Shown here in pieces: positions 15,153-23,656 of a stretch of DNA of 26,617 nucleotides (its first letter is position 1; every line of letters starts with the position of its first letter). The notes beneath the pieces were generated by a model. It made no database searches. It was not told the DNA's origin and saw only the letters and a program-made list of their open reading frames with translations. Location: contig DASQHF010000036.1 of NCBI GenBank assembly GCA_035632215.1, forward strand, positions 1-26,617, in the 5' to 3' direction. Source of the stretch: CAIYRG01 sp035632215 (GTDB lineage: Bacteria > Pseudomonadota > Alphaproteobacteria > Micropepsales > Micropepsaceae). Made by a program: the position numbers and the translations under genes.

Positions 15153-15695
15153 TCACCGCGGAGCGAGCACCATCATCATCTGGCGGCCTTCGAGCTTCGG
15201 GTACTGCTCGATCTTGGCGAAGCCATCGGTCTCCTTCTGGATCCGGGTGAGCAGCTCCATTCCCAGATTCTGGTGTGCCATCTCGCGGCCGCGGAAGCGA
15301 AGAGTTACCTTGACCTTGTCGCCTTCGTCGAAGAACCGCTTCATCGACCGCATCTTCACATCGTAATCGTGATCGTCGATGGTGGGCCGCATCTTGATCT
15401 CCTTGACCTCGATGACCTTCTGGCGCTTGCGCGCCTCGGCAGCCTTCTTCTGCTGTTCGTATTTGTATTTGCCGTAGTCCATCATCTTGACCACGGGGGG
15501 CCTGGCCCCAGGCGAGACTTCGACGAGGTCGAAGCCCTTTTCTTCCGCCATGGCGAGGGCTTCATCGATGCCGATCTCGCCGAACTTTTCGCCTTCCGCA
15601 CCGATCAGAAGGATGGTGCGGGAATTGATCTCTTCATTCACTCGCGGGCCGTCCTTGGAGGGAGGGGTCGGCTGCGAAAACTTTTTGATAGCTAT
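15153..15695 (-). CDS. infC: Translation initiation factor IF-3 with a non-AUG (ATA) start
   Basis: The body is clearly IF-3, with VNEEINSRTILLIG, YGKYKYEQQKK (the linker region) and VKEIKMRPTIDDHDY beginning the C-terminal domain. The first ordinary start in frame is GTG 15641 (162 residues), which cuts off the family's usual N-terminus. Upstream the frame continues through KKFSQPTPPSKDGPRV, and KDGPRVN is a typical IF-3 N-terminal sequence. No ATG or GTG occurs there. ATA at 15695-15693 lies six bases after AAAAGGAG (15709-15702) and gives 180 residues, the usual length; ATT 15701 and ATC 15689 are alternatives. Non-AUG infC starts are known in bacteria (AUU in E. coli) and allow IF-3 to repress itself by rejecting its own codon. 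It lies downstream of thrS on the same strand. Confidence 0.9.
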   Translation of the reverse strand: MAIKKFSQPTPPSKDGPRVNEEINSRTILLIGAEGEKFGEIGIDEALAMAEEKGFDLVEVSPGARPPVVKMMDYGKYKYEQQKKAAEARKRQKVIEVKEIKMRPTIDDHDYDVKMRSMKRFFDEGDKVKVTLRFRGREMAHQNLGMELLTRIQKETDGFAKIEQYPKLEGRQMMMVLAPR

Positions 15696-15701
15696 GGCAA
15701 T

Positions 15702-15709
15702 CTCCTTTT
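15702..15709 (-). promoter_or_regulatory. Ribosome binding site that decides the infC start
   Basis: The minus strand reads AAAAGGAG here, the best Shine-Dalgarno match in the thrS-infC gap. Its distance of six bases to ATA 15695 supports that codon as start. ATT 15701 would abut it with no spacer, and GTG 15641 lies 60 bases away. Confidence 0.75.
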
Positions 15710-15847
15710 CGTAAGGCCCAACGCGAAGCCGCTCGCGGAAGTCTTCGACCGCCGCGACGTGGTTTCCATCTGGATTGCGCGGGGTACCTCCGGATGCGGG
15801 CGCGTTCGGGACCGGTTGGTTCCTAACGCACGAACTCTAGAACCGGC

Positions 15848-17794
15848 TCACCTCAAATCGGGGGGCGCCGCTTCCGCTCGAAGCATATGGAGGACGGCGC
15901 TTAACGCAAGGCTTTCTTGCGCGTCCGAGCCGAGGCGGCGGACCGTTAAAGTCTTGTTATCCGCTTCCCGCCGTCCGGCAACCAGCAAATACGGGACTTT
16001 AGCGAGGCTGTGCTCCCGCACTTTGTAGTTGATCTTTTCGTTACGAAGATCGCCCTCGACCCTCAGACCAGCCGCTCTCAACTCGGCGATGACTTCGTTG
16101 GCGTAAGAATCGGCATCCGAGACGATGGTCGCGACGACCGCCTGTACCGGCGAAAGCCAGAGCGGGAACTTTCCCGCATAGTGCTCGATGAGCACGCCGA
16201 TGAAGCGCTCCATGGAGCCCAGGATCGCGCGATGCAGCATGACAGGCGCGTGCTTGACGCCGTCCTCGGCGATGTAGGACGCGCCCAGCCGTTCGGCGGT
16301 GTTGAAGTCGACCTGGAGCGTGCCGCACTGCCAGTCGCGGCCGATCGAATCGCGCAGCACGAATTCGAGCTTCGGGCCGTAGAACGCGCCTTCGCCGGGA
16401 TTGAGCGTGTAGGCGAGCCCGGCAGCCTTCGTAGCTTCCTCAAGCGACTGTTCAGCTAAGTCCCAAACAACATCTCCGCCGATGCGGTTGTCGGGACGCG
16501 TCGCCAGTTTCACTCGCACGTCCTCGAAGCCTAGGTCTCGATAGATGGTCATCAGGAGACGGCAGAAAGCGGCCGTCTCGGGCGTGATCTGTTCGTGCGT
16601 GCAGAAGATGTGCGCGTCGTCCTGCGTGAAGCCGCGCACGCGCATGATGCCGTGCAGCGCGCCCGAGGGCTCGTAGCGATGGCAGGAGCCAAATTCGGCC
16701 AGCCGCAAGGGCAGCTCGCGATAGGACTTGGTGCCCTGCTTGAAGATCTGCACATGCGCCGGGCAGTTCATCGGCTTGACCGCGAGCGTCTTTTCCTCGT
16801 CCTCTACCTCTGCCAGGAACATGTGCTGGCGATAATTCTCCCAGTGGCCCGACATCTCCCAGAGCTTGCGGTCGAGGAGCATCGGCGTCTTGACCTCGAG
16901 ATAATCGGATTTCGCCAGGCGCCGGCGAACGTAGTCCTCGAGCGTGTGGTAGAGCGCGTAGCCTTTCGGATGCCAGAACACCTGACCGACCGCCTCTTCC
17001 TGCATGTGAAAGAGATCCATCTCGCGCCCAAGCTTGCGATGATCGCGCTTCTCCGCTTCCTCGATGCGCTTCAAATACGCTTCGAGCTCCTTGTCGTCGC
17101 GCCAAGCGGTGCCGTAGATGCGCTGGAGCTGCGCGTTCCTCGCATCGCCGCGCCAATAGGCGCCGGCGATCTTGGTCAGCTTGAAGGCTTGGCCGATCTT
17201 CGCGGTCGAGGCGAAGTGCGGACCGCGACATAGATCGTGCCAATCGCCATGATAGTAGACGGTGATCTCTTCGCCCGCTGGGAGGTCGCGAATGAGTTCG
17301 GCCTTATAGTGCTCGCCGATCGATTCGAAATGCCGGATTGCTTCGTCGCGCGGCCACACGGTGCGCTTGGTGGGCAGATCCTTCGCCACGATCTCGTGCA
17401 TCTTGGCTTCGATCTTGGGGAGATCGTCCGGCACGAAGGGCGTATCGCGCGCGAAATCGTAATAGAAGCCGTCCTCGATCGCCGGACCGATGGTCACCTG
17501 CGTGCCGGGAAAAAGCTCCTGCACCGCCATCGCAAGCACATGGGCAGTGTCGTGGCGGATGAGCTCGAGCGCCTCCGGATCGCGTTTTGTGATGATGCGG
17601 ATCTTGGCGTCGCTCTCGATGGGCCGCGAGAGATCCCATTCCTTGCCGTTGACCACGATAACCAGCGCGGCTTTGGCGAGGCCGGGCCCGATTGCGGCCG
17701 CGACCTCCGCGCCCGTAACCCCGCGCGCGAACGTCAGCATCTTGCCGTCGGGCAAGGTGACGTTCACTTGAGCGGCAATAGCGGGCGCAGACAC
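15848..17794 (-). CDS. thrS: Threonine-tRNA ligase
   Basis: GTG 17794, eight bases after AGGAGG (17808-17803), gives 648 residues, close to the E. coli length of 642. An open extension to 18022 is not coding-like. Order of domains: an N-terminal TGS domain (VNVTLPDGKMLTF), the editing domain (RHDTAHVLAMAVQELFPG, and the DLCRGPH segment near its end), then the class II catalytic core. The core includes MNCPAHVQIFK with the zinc-binding Cys and MRVRGFTQDDAHIFC with a zinc-binding His. Further on is PVMLHRAILGSMERF with the third ligand and motif 3 arginine, before the anticodon-binding domain. It charges tRNA-Thr and hydrolyses mischarged Ser-tRNA. The order GT4, thrS, infC runs on one strand, with 55 bp before thrS and about 150 bp after it. 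Confidence 0.97.
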   Translation of the reverse strand: MSAPAIAAQVNVTLPDGKMLTFARGVTGAEVAAAIGPGLAKAALVIVVNGKEWDLSRPIESDAKIRIITKRDPEALELIRHDTAHVLAMAVQELFPGTQVTIGPAIEDGFYYDFARDTPFVPDDLPKIEAKMHEIVAKDLPTKRTVWPRDEAIRHFESIGEHYKAELIRDLPAGEEITVYYHGDWHDLCRGPHFASTAKIGQAFKLTKIAGAYWRGDARNAQLQRIYGTAWRDDKELEAYLKRIEEAEKRDHRKLGREMDLFHMQEEAVGQVFWHPKGYALYHTLEDYVRRRLAKSDYLEVKTPMLLDRKLWEMSGHWENYRQHMFLAEVEDEEKTLAVKPMNCPAHVQIFKQGTKSYRELPLRLAEFGSCHRYEPSGALHGIMRVRGFTQDDAHIFCTHEQITPETAAFCRLLMTIYRDLGFEDVRVKLATRPDNRIGGDVVWDLAEQSLEEATKAAGLAYTLNPGEGAFYGPKLEFVLRDSIGRDWQCGTLQVDFNTAERLGASYIAEDGVKHAPVMLHRAILGSMERFIGVLIEHYAGKFPLWLSPVQAVVATIVSDADSYANEVIAELRAAGLRVEGDLRNEKINYKVREHSLAKVPYLLVAGRREADNKTLTVRRLGSDAQESLALSAVLHMLRAEAAPPDLR

Positions 17795-17802
17795 GAGTGA
17801 AA

Positions 17803-17808
17803 CCTCCT
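17803..17808 (-). promoter_or_regulatory. Ribosome binding site that decides the thrS start
   Basis: The minus strand reads AGGAGG, a near-perfect Shine-Dalgarno core. It lies eight bases before GTG 17794 and argues against the longer open frame reaching 18022. Confidence 0.85.
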
Positions 17809-17849
17809 GTACGAACTGCGCGGGACCATCTTCGGCAACTTTGGGAAAG

Positions 17850-19052
17850 TCAAGGTTTCGGCATTTCGACCAGCTTGCGATAGAGCGCGAGCGTATCGGC
17901 GCACATCCGCTCGACAGTGTAGTGTGCAAGAACATGCGCCCGCCCCGCCGCGCCCATCCGCGCGAGCTCGTCCTTCGGCCGTGCAAGCAAATCCGCCAGC
18001 GCGTTCGCGAGCGCGTCGGCATCGTTCGGCGCGACCCGCAACCCCGATTTTCCGGCGAGCACCGTCTCGCGCGCGCCGCCGTGATCGGTGGCGATCACCG
18101 CGCGCCCCATCGCAGCAGCTTCGGGCGGAACGCGGCCGAAAGCTTCCGGTTCGGTCGAGGCGGACACGACGATGTCCGCAGCAAGATAAGCGGCGGGAAT
18201 ATCTTCCACATGGTCCGTGATCGCGATCGTGCGCCCAAGGCCGGCATCATGGACCGCAGTCACCAACTCGTGGACATAGGCGTCGCGCCCCTGAGCATCG
18301 CCGACGATCACCGCGCGGACATCTTCGGGCAGGCGCTTCTCTTTTTTCAGCCGTTCGAGCGCCTCGACGAGGACGAGCTGACCTTTCCACTTCGTCAACC
18401 GGCCAGGAAGCAGCACGACGCGCCCCTCGGCGATGTTCCACTCTTTGCGCAGCTCGGACACGCGCTCGGCCGACACGCTCGCGGGATCGAACGCTTGAAG
18501 ATTGATCCCCCTGGGGATAACTGCAATCCGGCTCGCTGCTTCCGGATAGGACTTGCGGATGTGATCCGCCGTCCATTCGGAGTTCGCGATCACCGCGTCT
18601 CCGCGTACCATGATCGAATTGTAGAGACGCTTCAGCCCCGATCGCGCAGGGTAGATGCCGTGATAGGTGGTGACGAAGGGAACCCCGGTTCGTCGCGCGG
18701 CGAAGAGAGCGCTCCAGGCGGGCGCGCGCGAGCGCGCGTGGACGAGTGATACATTCCGTGTACGTATGATCTTCGCCAGCCGGCCGATATTGGCGAAGAT
18801 CACCGCGGGATCCTTCGAGGCGACGGGGAGGCGGATGAGCTCGGCGCCGGCGGCGGCGAGTGCCGGCTCGAGCCTGCCGCCTTGAGATGCCACCAGCGCG
18901 CGCCATCCCTGAGCGGTCAATGCGCGCGCAATGTCGATCGTGGTGCGCTCGGCGCCGCCGGAGTCGAGCGAAGGCACGATCTGGAGCACGGCACGCGTCT
19001 CTGGCTCGGCGCGCGTGCGAGGATTATGGTCGGTGTGTTTGGTATTGGCCAC
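17850..19052 (-). CDS. Glycosyltransferase family 4
   Basis: The 400-residue protein has the two-domain GT-B pattern. The N-terminal half opens with QIVPSLDSGGAERTTIDIARAL, the classic GGAE/T loop of GT4 enzymes. The C-terminal half has VVLLPGRLTKWKGQ, VIVGDAQ and ASTEPEAFGRVPPEAAAMG, the ExFG-x7-E nucleotide-sugar binding motif. It most probably transfers a hexose from UDP or GDP sugar in lipopolysaccharide or capsule synthesis, but no other envelope sugar gene is next to it. The GTG start at 19052 lies only seven bases from the divergent hydrolase start and has no clear ribosome binding site. A later GTG at the VLQIVP segment is a possible alternative. thrS follows 55 bp downstream. Confidence 0.85.
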   Translation of the reverse strand: MANTKHTDHNPRTRAEPETRAVLQIVPSLDSGGAERTTIDIARALTAQGWRALVASQGGRLEPALAAAGAELIRLPVASKDPAVIFANIGRLAKIIRTRNVSLVHARSRAPAWSALFAARRTGVPFVTTYHGIYPARSGLKRLYNSIMVRGDAVIANSEWTADHIRKSYPEAASRIAVIPRGINLQAFDPASVSAERVSELRKEWNIAEGRVVLLPGRLTKWKGQLVLVEALERLKKEKRLPEDVRAVIVGDAQGRDAYVHELVTAVHDAGLGRTIAITDHVEDIPAAYLAADIVVSASTEPEAFGRVPPEAAAMGRAVIATDHGGARETVLAGKSGLRVAPNDADALANALADLLARPKDELARMGAAGRAHVLAHYTVERMCADTLALYRKLVEMPKP

Positions 19053-19059
19053 GAAGACG

Positions 19060-19812
19060 ATGACGGAGCTTGCGGTCCAAAGATTGAAGCGTGAAGACGG
19101 CGAGACAATCGCCTATTTGCAGCGCGCCGGAAAGACGCCGGGCGTCTTGTGGCTTGGCGGCTTCCACTCGGACATGAGCGGCACCAAGGCGCAGGCGCTC
19201 GACGCTTGGGCGGCGGAGCACGGCCAGGCCTATACGCGCTTCGATTATTTCGGCCATGGGCAGTCCTCCGGTGCATTCCGCGATGGCACGATCAGCCGCT
19301 GGCGCGACGATGCGCTCGCGGTCTTGGATCGCCTCACCTCCGGGCCTCAGCTTCTCGTCGGTTCGAGCATGGGGGCTTGGATCGCGCTGCTGGTGGCGAG
19401 GCTTCGGCCAGAGAGGCTGCATGCGCTTCTTTTGCTCGCGCCCGCGCCCGATTTCACCGAAGACCTGATGTGGGCCGAGATGGAGCCCGAGGTGAGGCGC
19501 GAGATCATGGGAAAGGGCGAATGGCAGCGCCCGTCGGCCTACGGCGAGGAACCGTATCCGATCACGCGCGCCCTCATCGAAGATGGCCGCAGCAATCTTG
19601 TGCTTCAGGGACCTATCGAGCTTCCCTGTCCGGTCCGCATCCTTCAGGGACTCAAAGACCCGGACGTCCCCTGGCAGCACGCGTTGAAGCTCGTCGAGCG
19701 GCTTTCGGGAAATCCGGTGATTACATTGATCAAACAAGGCGATCACCGACTTTCGACGCCGTCCGATATCAGGCGCATGTACGAAGCGCTGGACGCGCTC
19801 GTTGCGGGCTGA
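19060..19812 (+). CDS. Alpha/beta hydrolase (ABHD10-like serine hydrolase)
   Basis: The 250-residue protein has the full alpha/beta hydrolase layout. VLWLGGFHSDMSG forms the oxyanion-loop strand, FDYFGHGQSSG is the next conserved turn, and LVGSSMGAW holds the nucleophile Ser103. An acidic residue is available in GLKDPDVPW, and the catalytic His lies in QGDHRLS. The length and the SDMSG/FDYFGHG pair resemble the bacterial relatives of ABHD10, which cleave acyl thioesters or esters; the true substrate is unknown. ATG 19060 is seven bases from the divergent GT4 start and lacks a visible ribosome binding site. The stop TGA shares its last base with the ATG of the TPR gene, so those two are probably coupled. 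Confidence 0.85.
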   Translation: MTELAVQRLKREDGETIAYLQRAGKTPGVLWLGGFHSDMSGTKAQALDAWAAEHGQAYTRFDYFGHGQSSGAFRDGTISRWRDDALAVLDRLTSGPQLLVGSSMGAWIALLVARLRPERLHALLLLAPAPDFTEDLMWAEMEPEVRREIMGKGEWQRPSAYGEEPYPITRALIEDGRSNLVLQGPIELPCPVRILQGLKDPDVPWQHALKLVERLSGNPVITLIKQGDHRLSTPSDIRRMYEALDALVAG

Positions 19813-20624
19813 TGCTTGCTTTTTGGCGCCGCGACGGCTCATCTATGCCCATGCTCCCGCGCCTCTCTATCGCCCTCGCCGGATTGGTTGGCGTCTTCGT
19901 GGCTTCGTCCGCCGGCGCCGCGCAGAACAGCAATCCGTTTGGCACGTCGACGCCTTACGAAAGCTGCGTGGCCGCGGTCGCCAAGAATGCCGCCGACGGG
20001 TTCGAGATGGCGATGACTTGGCGCACGCAAGGCGGCGGCTTGCCTGCCGATCACTGTGCGGCCCTGGCACTCTTGGCGCTGGACGAGCCAGGCGAGGCCG
20101 CATCGCGCTTGAATGCGCTGGCGCAGCGCCCGGACGCGGGCTCGCGCGAAGAACGCGCCGCGTTACTAGCCCAATCAGGGAATGCGTGGCTGCTGGCGAG
20201 CCAGGTCGACAACGCCGAGACCGCGTTCACCGCGGCTCTCAAGCTGACACCAGCCGATGCGGAAGTCTTGACTGATCGCGCCCGCGCCCGCGCGGCGCGG
20301 CAGGATTGGGCGAACGCGGAAAGGGATCTTTCACAGGCCCTGACCTTTGCCAAGGCGACGAAGCCTCAGATCTTCGTGCTCAGGGCAGCGGCGCGCCATG
20401 CGCAGGGGAACATGCTCGGCTACAAGGCCGATATCGATGCGGCGCTCGCGATCGACGGAACGTTCCCGGAGGCGCTCGTCGAGCGGGGCAGCATGAGGCT
20501 CGAAGCCGGCGACAAGGCAGGTGCGCGGGCGGACTGGCTCCAGGTCCTCTTGCGCTCTCCCGACAGCCCCGCGGCGGATACGGTGCGGAACCGCATCGAA
20601 GCACTCGAAGTGCGGGATCCGTAG
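19812..20624 (+). CDS. Exported TPR-repeat protein
   Basis: From ATG 19812, which overlaps the hydrolase stop as TGATG, the product is 270 residues; ATG 19845 (259 residues) would give a more ordinary signal peptide, and I cannot decide between them. The hydrophobic stretch LSIALAGLVGVFVASSAGA ending in AxA points to Sec export and cleavage before AQNSNP. The rest is a chain of helical pairs of the tetratricopeptide type, for example GNAWLLASQVDNAETAFTAA, ALKLTPADAEVLTDRARARA and a later RGSMRLEAGDKAGARADW. TPR proteins act as scaffolds for protein-protein contact, here presumably in the periplasm. No catalytic domain is present. The role of pairing with the hydrolase is unknown. Confidence 0.8.
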   Translation: MLAFWRRDGSSMPMLPRLSIALAGLVGVFVASSAGAAQNSNPFGTSTPYESCVAAVAKNAADGFEMAMTWRTQGGGLPADHCAALALLALDEPGEAASRLNALAQRPDAGSREERAALLAQSGNAWLLASQVDNAETAFTAALKLTPADAEVLTDRARARAARQDWANAERDLSQALTFAKATKPQIFVLRAAARHAQGNMLGYKADIDAALAIDGTFPEALVERGSMRLEAGDKAGARADWLQVLLRSPDSPAADTVRNRIEALEVRDP

Positions 20625-20635
20625 GCGCAACTGGC

Positions 20636-20929
20636 CTAGAAAAAATTGTCCACACGCTCCTTGAGCGCAGCCGAGATCATTGCGGCGTAGGCGTCAGACA
20701 AACTCCCCCCGGCGTTGGCGGCTTTCGTTCCAGCGCAGGTCATCGCAACGTCGGGCTTGATGAGCGCTTCGATGGCCGCTCGGGCAAGGTCGCGGCAGCG
20801 TTTGCGTTTCAATTCTCTGACGGTGTCGCCGAGCGGGTCGCGCGCGTCCCAGGACACTCTTGCGCGTTCGTCCAAGCCCGCCTGGTCTTTTTCCCAGATC
20901 GCCTTTGCGACGGTGTCGATCATATTCAT
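20636..20929 (-). CDS. Hypothetical protein, 97 residues
   Basis: ATG 20929 is preceded by GGAG seven bases upstream, a good ribosome binding site. The product is a soluble, mainly helical protein beginning MNMIDTVAKAIWEKDQAGLD, with a charged middle (RELKRKRCRDLARAAIEAL) and an Ala-rich helix at the end. Two cysteines are present but not in a metal-binding pattern. I recognise no family. It is isolated: convergent with the TPR gene 11 bp away and separated from queG by 196 bp in which I see nothing. Codon choice and amino acid composition look like a real gene, so existence is likely but function is open. Confidence 0.65.
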   Translation of the reverse strand: MNMIDTVAKAIWEKDQAGLDERARVSWDARDPLGDTVRELKRKRCRDLARAAIEALIKPDVAMTCAGTKAANAGGSLSDAYAAMISAALKERVDNFF

Positions 20930-21125
20930 GTCTTCGCTCCAAGCCCCTTGGCGATTGAAAGCGAAATCGCGCGCGTTGATGCGTGCCAGTCAGTCAGACC
21001 GATCACGGACGATTTTGCCAGCGTTCGGCCAGGCCGCCAAAGCAACGGTGATAGAACTCGTTAGTCCCTGCTTAATCGCCTCGCGACAAATCGCTACACA
21101 ATTCATGCAAAGGAACAGAAGCCGC

Positions 21126-22274
21126 TTAGGAAGCCATTCCTTGCCACTCCGCCGCAGCGGCGGGATCGGTTTCCGATGCGCCGTAGCTAGCCGAGAGCTC
21201 GGCGAACGCATCCGGAGGCAACAGCTTCGATAGCGCCCAAATGGCCATCGAGCGCACCAGCGGCGAAGCGTCTGGGAGCCTTGCCTCTGCGACAGACGCA
21301 AGATTCGGATCGCCGGAATTACCAATCGCGACCAGCACGTTCCGGACGAAGCGGTCGCGACCGATGCGCCTGATGGGTGAGCCGCGGAAGATTTCACGGA
21401 AGGCCGCGTCATCGAGACGCGCAAGCTCCGATAGAAGCGGCGCCGTGAGCTCGAGCCGCGGATGAAACGCAGCTTCGCGGGCAAGGACGGCGAATTTGTT
21501 CCAGGGGCAGACGGCGAGGCAATCGTCGCAGCCATAAATGCGATTACCGATCGCTTCGCGGAATTCGCGCGGGATGTGACCCTTGTGCTCGATGGTGAGG
21601 TAGGAAATGCAGCGCCGGGCGTCGATCTGATAGGGGGCGGGGAACGCTTTCGTCGGGCAGATGTCCAGGCAGTTCCGGCAAGAGCCGCAATAATCCTTTT
21701 CGGGCTCGTCGGGGACGAGGTCCAGCGCGGTGAAGATCGAGCCCAGGAACAGCCACGAACCGAATTCGCGCGAGACGAGATTGGTGTGTTTCCCCTGCCA
21801 GCCGATGCCGCCCGCTTGCGCAAGCGGCTTCTCCATCACCGGCGCGGTATCGACGAAGATCTTCACCTCGCCCCCGTACGTCGCCGCGATCCAACCGGCG
21901 AGCCGCTTCAGCTTCTTCTTGATGACCTCATGGTAGTCATCGCCCTGCGCATAAACCGAGACGACGCCGCGTTCGCGTCGCGCGAGCGCTGCGAGCGGAT
22001 CCGAGGACGGCGCGTAATTGACACCGAGCGCAATGACGCTCGCGGCCCCATCCCAAAGCCGTTTGGGATCGGAACGGCGCACCGCCGTCGTCTCCATCCA
22101 AAGCATCTCGCCGTGATGCCCGTGCTCGAGGTAGAGCGCGAGTCCCTCGCGCGCGCCCATGGGCGGAGTCGCGCGGGTGAACCCGATCGCATCGAAGCCT
22201 TCCTCGCGCGCTCGTGCCTTGATCGCGTCGCGCGGATCGGCGGTTTTGGTTTCCTTAAAAATCGAGCTCCGCAT
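21126..22274 (-). CDS. queG: Epoxyqueuosine reductase
   Basis: The 382-residue protein has both ferredoxin-like 4Fe-4S motifs: CGSCRNCLDICP (Cys196, Cys199, Cys202, Cys206) and CDDCLAVCPWNKF (Cys249, Cys252, Cys256, with Cys222 as the likely partner). VDTAPVMEKPLA includes Asp142, matching the catalytic aspartate of QueG, and the cobalamin-binding region precedes it. A C-terminal HEAT-like helical part follows. QueG uses cobalamin and iron-sulfur clusters to reduce epoxyqueuosine to queuosine in tRNAs with GUN anticodons. The start overlaps the end of the glutathione S-transferase gene by 20 bases, so the two are translated from one message together with mtgA. Confidence 0.95.
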   Translation of the reverse strand: MRSSIFKETKTADPRDAIKARAREEGFDAIGFTRATPPMGAREGLALYLEHGHHGEMLWMETTAVRRSDPKRLWDGAASVIALGVNYAPSSDPLAALARRERGVVSVYAQGDDYHEVIKKKLKRLAGWIAATYGGEVKIFVDTAPVMEKPLAQAGGIGWQGKHTNLVSREFGSWLFLGSIFTALDLVPDEPEKDYCGSCRNCLDICPTKAFPAPYQIDARRCISYLTIEHKGHIPREFREAIGNRIYGCDDCLAVCPWNKFAVLAREAAFHPRLELTAPLLSELARLDDAAFREIFRGSPIRRIGRDRFVRNVLVAIGNSGDPNLASVAEARLPDASPLVRSMAIWALSKLLPPDAFAELSASYGASETDPAAAAEWQGMAS

Positions 22275-22899
22275 AGTGCGCCACAGGCGGCTGACCGGGT
22301 ACGCGGTCGGCCAAAAGCGAGCGGAAGGACGGCCGCGATTTCATTCTCGTGTACCACTCCGCGATCGCGGGATGCTCCGCCCACGGAACTTCGCCGTAAT
22401 AATCCAGCGCCGAAAGATGCGCCGCGAGCGCGAGGTCGGCAAGCGTCACATCGCGGCAGGCGAGGAAGCCCCGCTGCTCGGCAAGAGGTGCCAACTTTGC
22501 GAGCGCGCCTTTCAGCGCCTGACGCCCCAGCCGGACCGTTTCCATGCTGGGCGCGCGGCGGAGCGGGTTTCCGGTCTGGGCTTGGCTGGCCTTCTCGAAC
22601 ACGATCCGTTTGGTCACTTCTTCGTGGAAAGCGCCCATGATCCAGTCGAGGAGCCGGAACGCTTCGGCCCGCGGCTCTGCCTCCAACGGGACCAGAGGGT
22701 TCTCCGGGTTTTCGGATTCCAGATGATCGACGATCGCCCACAAGCCGATCACCGTCGTACCGTCGAAGTCCGTAAAGACGGGGAGGTGGATCAGCGGATC
22801 CTCGGCTACGGCGAGCTGGCAACCGATCTTCTTTTCCCCGAGCGCGAGCCGAACGAGGCGGCAGGCGGGAGAAAGGAGAATGTGCTGAAGGCGTCGCAT
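22255..22899 (-). CDS. Glutathione S-transferase family protein
   Basis: ATG 22899 gives 214 residues with the usual N-terminal thioredoxin-like strand and helix, MRRLQHILLSPACRLVRLAL. The open frame reaches 23049 but the added part overlaps mtgA in antisense-like composition. LPVFTDFDGTTVIGLWAIVDHLE corresponds to the glutathione-binding beta3-beta4 and acidic-Ser segment. The C-terminal domain includes CRDVTLADLALAAHLSAL, the conserved GST N-capping box with Asp. The IPVL-type cis-proline is seen as LPVF. Substrate unknown. It sits between mtgA (13 bp upstream) and queG (20-bp overlap), an arrangement I associate with alphaproteobacteria. Confidence 0.88.
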   Translation of the reverse strand: MRRLQHILLSPACRLVRLALGEKKIGCQLAVAEDPLIHLPVFTDFDGTTVIGLWAIVDHLESENPENPLVPLEAEPRAEAFRLLDWIMGAFHEEVTKRIVFEKASQAQTGNPLRRAPSMETVRLGRQALKGALAKLAPLAEQRGFLACRDVTLADLALAAHLSALDYYGEVPWAEHPAIAEWYTRMKSRPSFRSLLADRVPGQPPVAHYAELDF

Positions 22900-22912
22900 G
22901 TTTTTTAGATGC

Positions 22913-23656
22913 CTATCGATAGATGCAGGCGTCAAGCTTGTCGCGTGTGACCTCTCCGATGCGCGCGGCCACGACGTCGGACTGGCGCGCCACATAGGGG
23001 CCGGGAACGTCCGCACGATAGGCGCGTGGATTGGGCAGAATGACGGCAAGCCGCGCCGCTTCGAGGCTGGTTAGCCGCGCGGAGGGTTTGTGGAAATTTG
23101 CCTGCGCGGCCACTTCCGCGCCGAAGCGGTCCGGTCCCCATTCGGCGATGTTGAGGTAGGTCTCCAGGATGCGGCGCTTGGGCCACAGGGCCTCGATCAA
23201 GACCGTGAGATAGGCTTCAGCGCCCTTGCGCACCCAGCTACGCTCAGGGCCAAGGAACAGGTTCTTGGCCGTCTGCTGGCTGATGGTGCTCGCACCGCGC
23301 AGGCGCCTTCCGGCCGCGTTCGCGTCCAATGCCTTGTCTATCTCTTCGAGATCGAAGCCATAATGCGAGCAGAACTTCTGGTCCTCGGACGCGATCACGG
23401 CGCGCACCAGATTGGGCGAAATCCGATCCAAGGGGACCCAGGTCTGGACGTAGCCACCGTCCGAAACCCAAGTCGCGATCATCAAAGGCGTCACGGGGAC
23501 GGGTAGGAACCGGAACAGGATCACCAATCCGATCGGCAAAACGACGACGAGCGTCACGCCCCACAGCAGAAGGCGGCGAGCCCATGAGCGGAAGCGTGCG
23601 CGCGAGCGGCGCTTGGATTTGGCGCCACCGGAGGAGGCAAGGCTACTTTCCGTCAC
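22913..23656 (-). CDS. mtgA: Monofunctional biosynthetic peptidoglycan transglycosylase
   Basis: The 247-residue protein starts with a basic cytoplasmic tail and one membrane anchor (residues 30-50). The GT51 domain follows. VIASEDQKFCSHYGFD has catalytic Glu91, RGASTISQQTAKNLFL is the second conserved block, and RKGAEAYLTVLIEALWPKRRILETYLN holds the second catalytic glutamate. No transpeptidase domain is present, so this is MtgA rather than a class A PBP. It polymerises lipid II into glycan strands on the outer face of the inner membrane. GTG 23656 is the only suitable start; an ATG nearby is in another frame and stops at once. It heads the mtgA-GST-queG operon. Confidence 0.95.
   Translation of the reverse strand: MTESSLASSGGAKSKRRSRARFRSWARRLLLWGVTLVVVLPIGLVILFRFLPVPVTPLMIATWVSDGGYVQTWVPLDRISPNLVRAVIASEDQKFCSHYGFDLEEIDKALDANAAGRRLRGASTISQQTAKNLFLGPERSWVRKGAEAYLTVLIEALWPKRRILETYLNIAEWGPDRFGAEVAAQANFHKPSARLTSLEAARLAVILPNPRAYRADVPGPYVARQSDVVAARIGEVTRDKLDACIYR

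Noticed and set aside
17841..18749. Plus-strand frame opposite the GT4 gene
   Set aside because: Antisense shadow with no start signal; GT4 motifs are on the minus strand.
19149..19811. Long upstream extension of the TPR protein frame
   Set aside because: It lies in another frame over the hydrolase gene and is Arg-rich; only the part after 19812 looks coding.
21462..22640. Plus-strand open frame opposite queG and the GST gene
   Set aside because: Antisense shadow; queG iron-sulfur motifs are on the minus strand.
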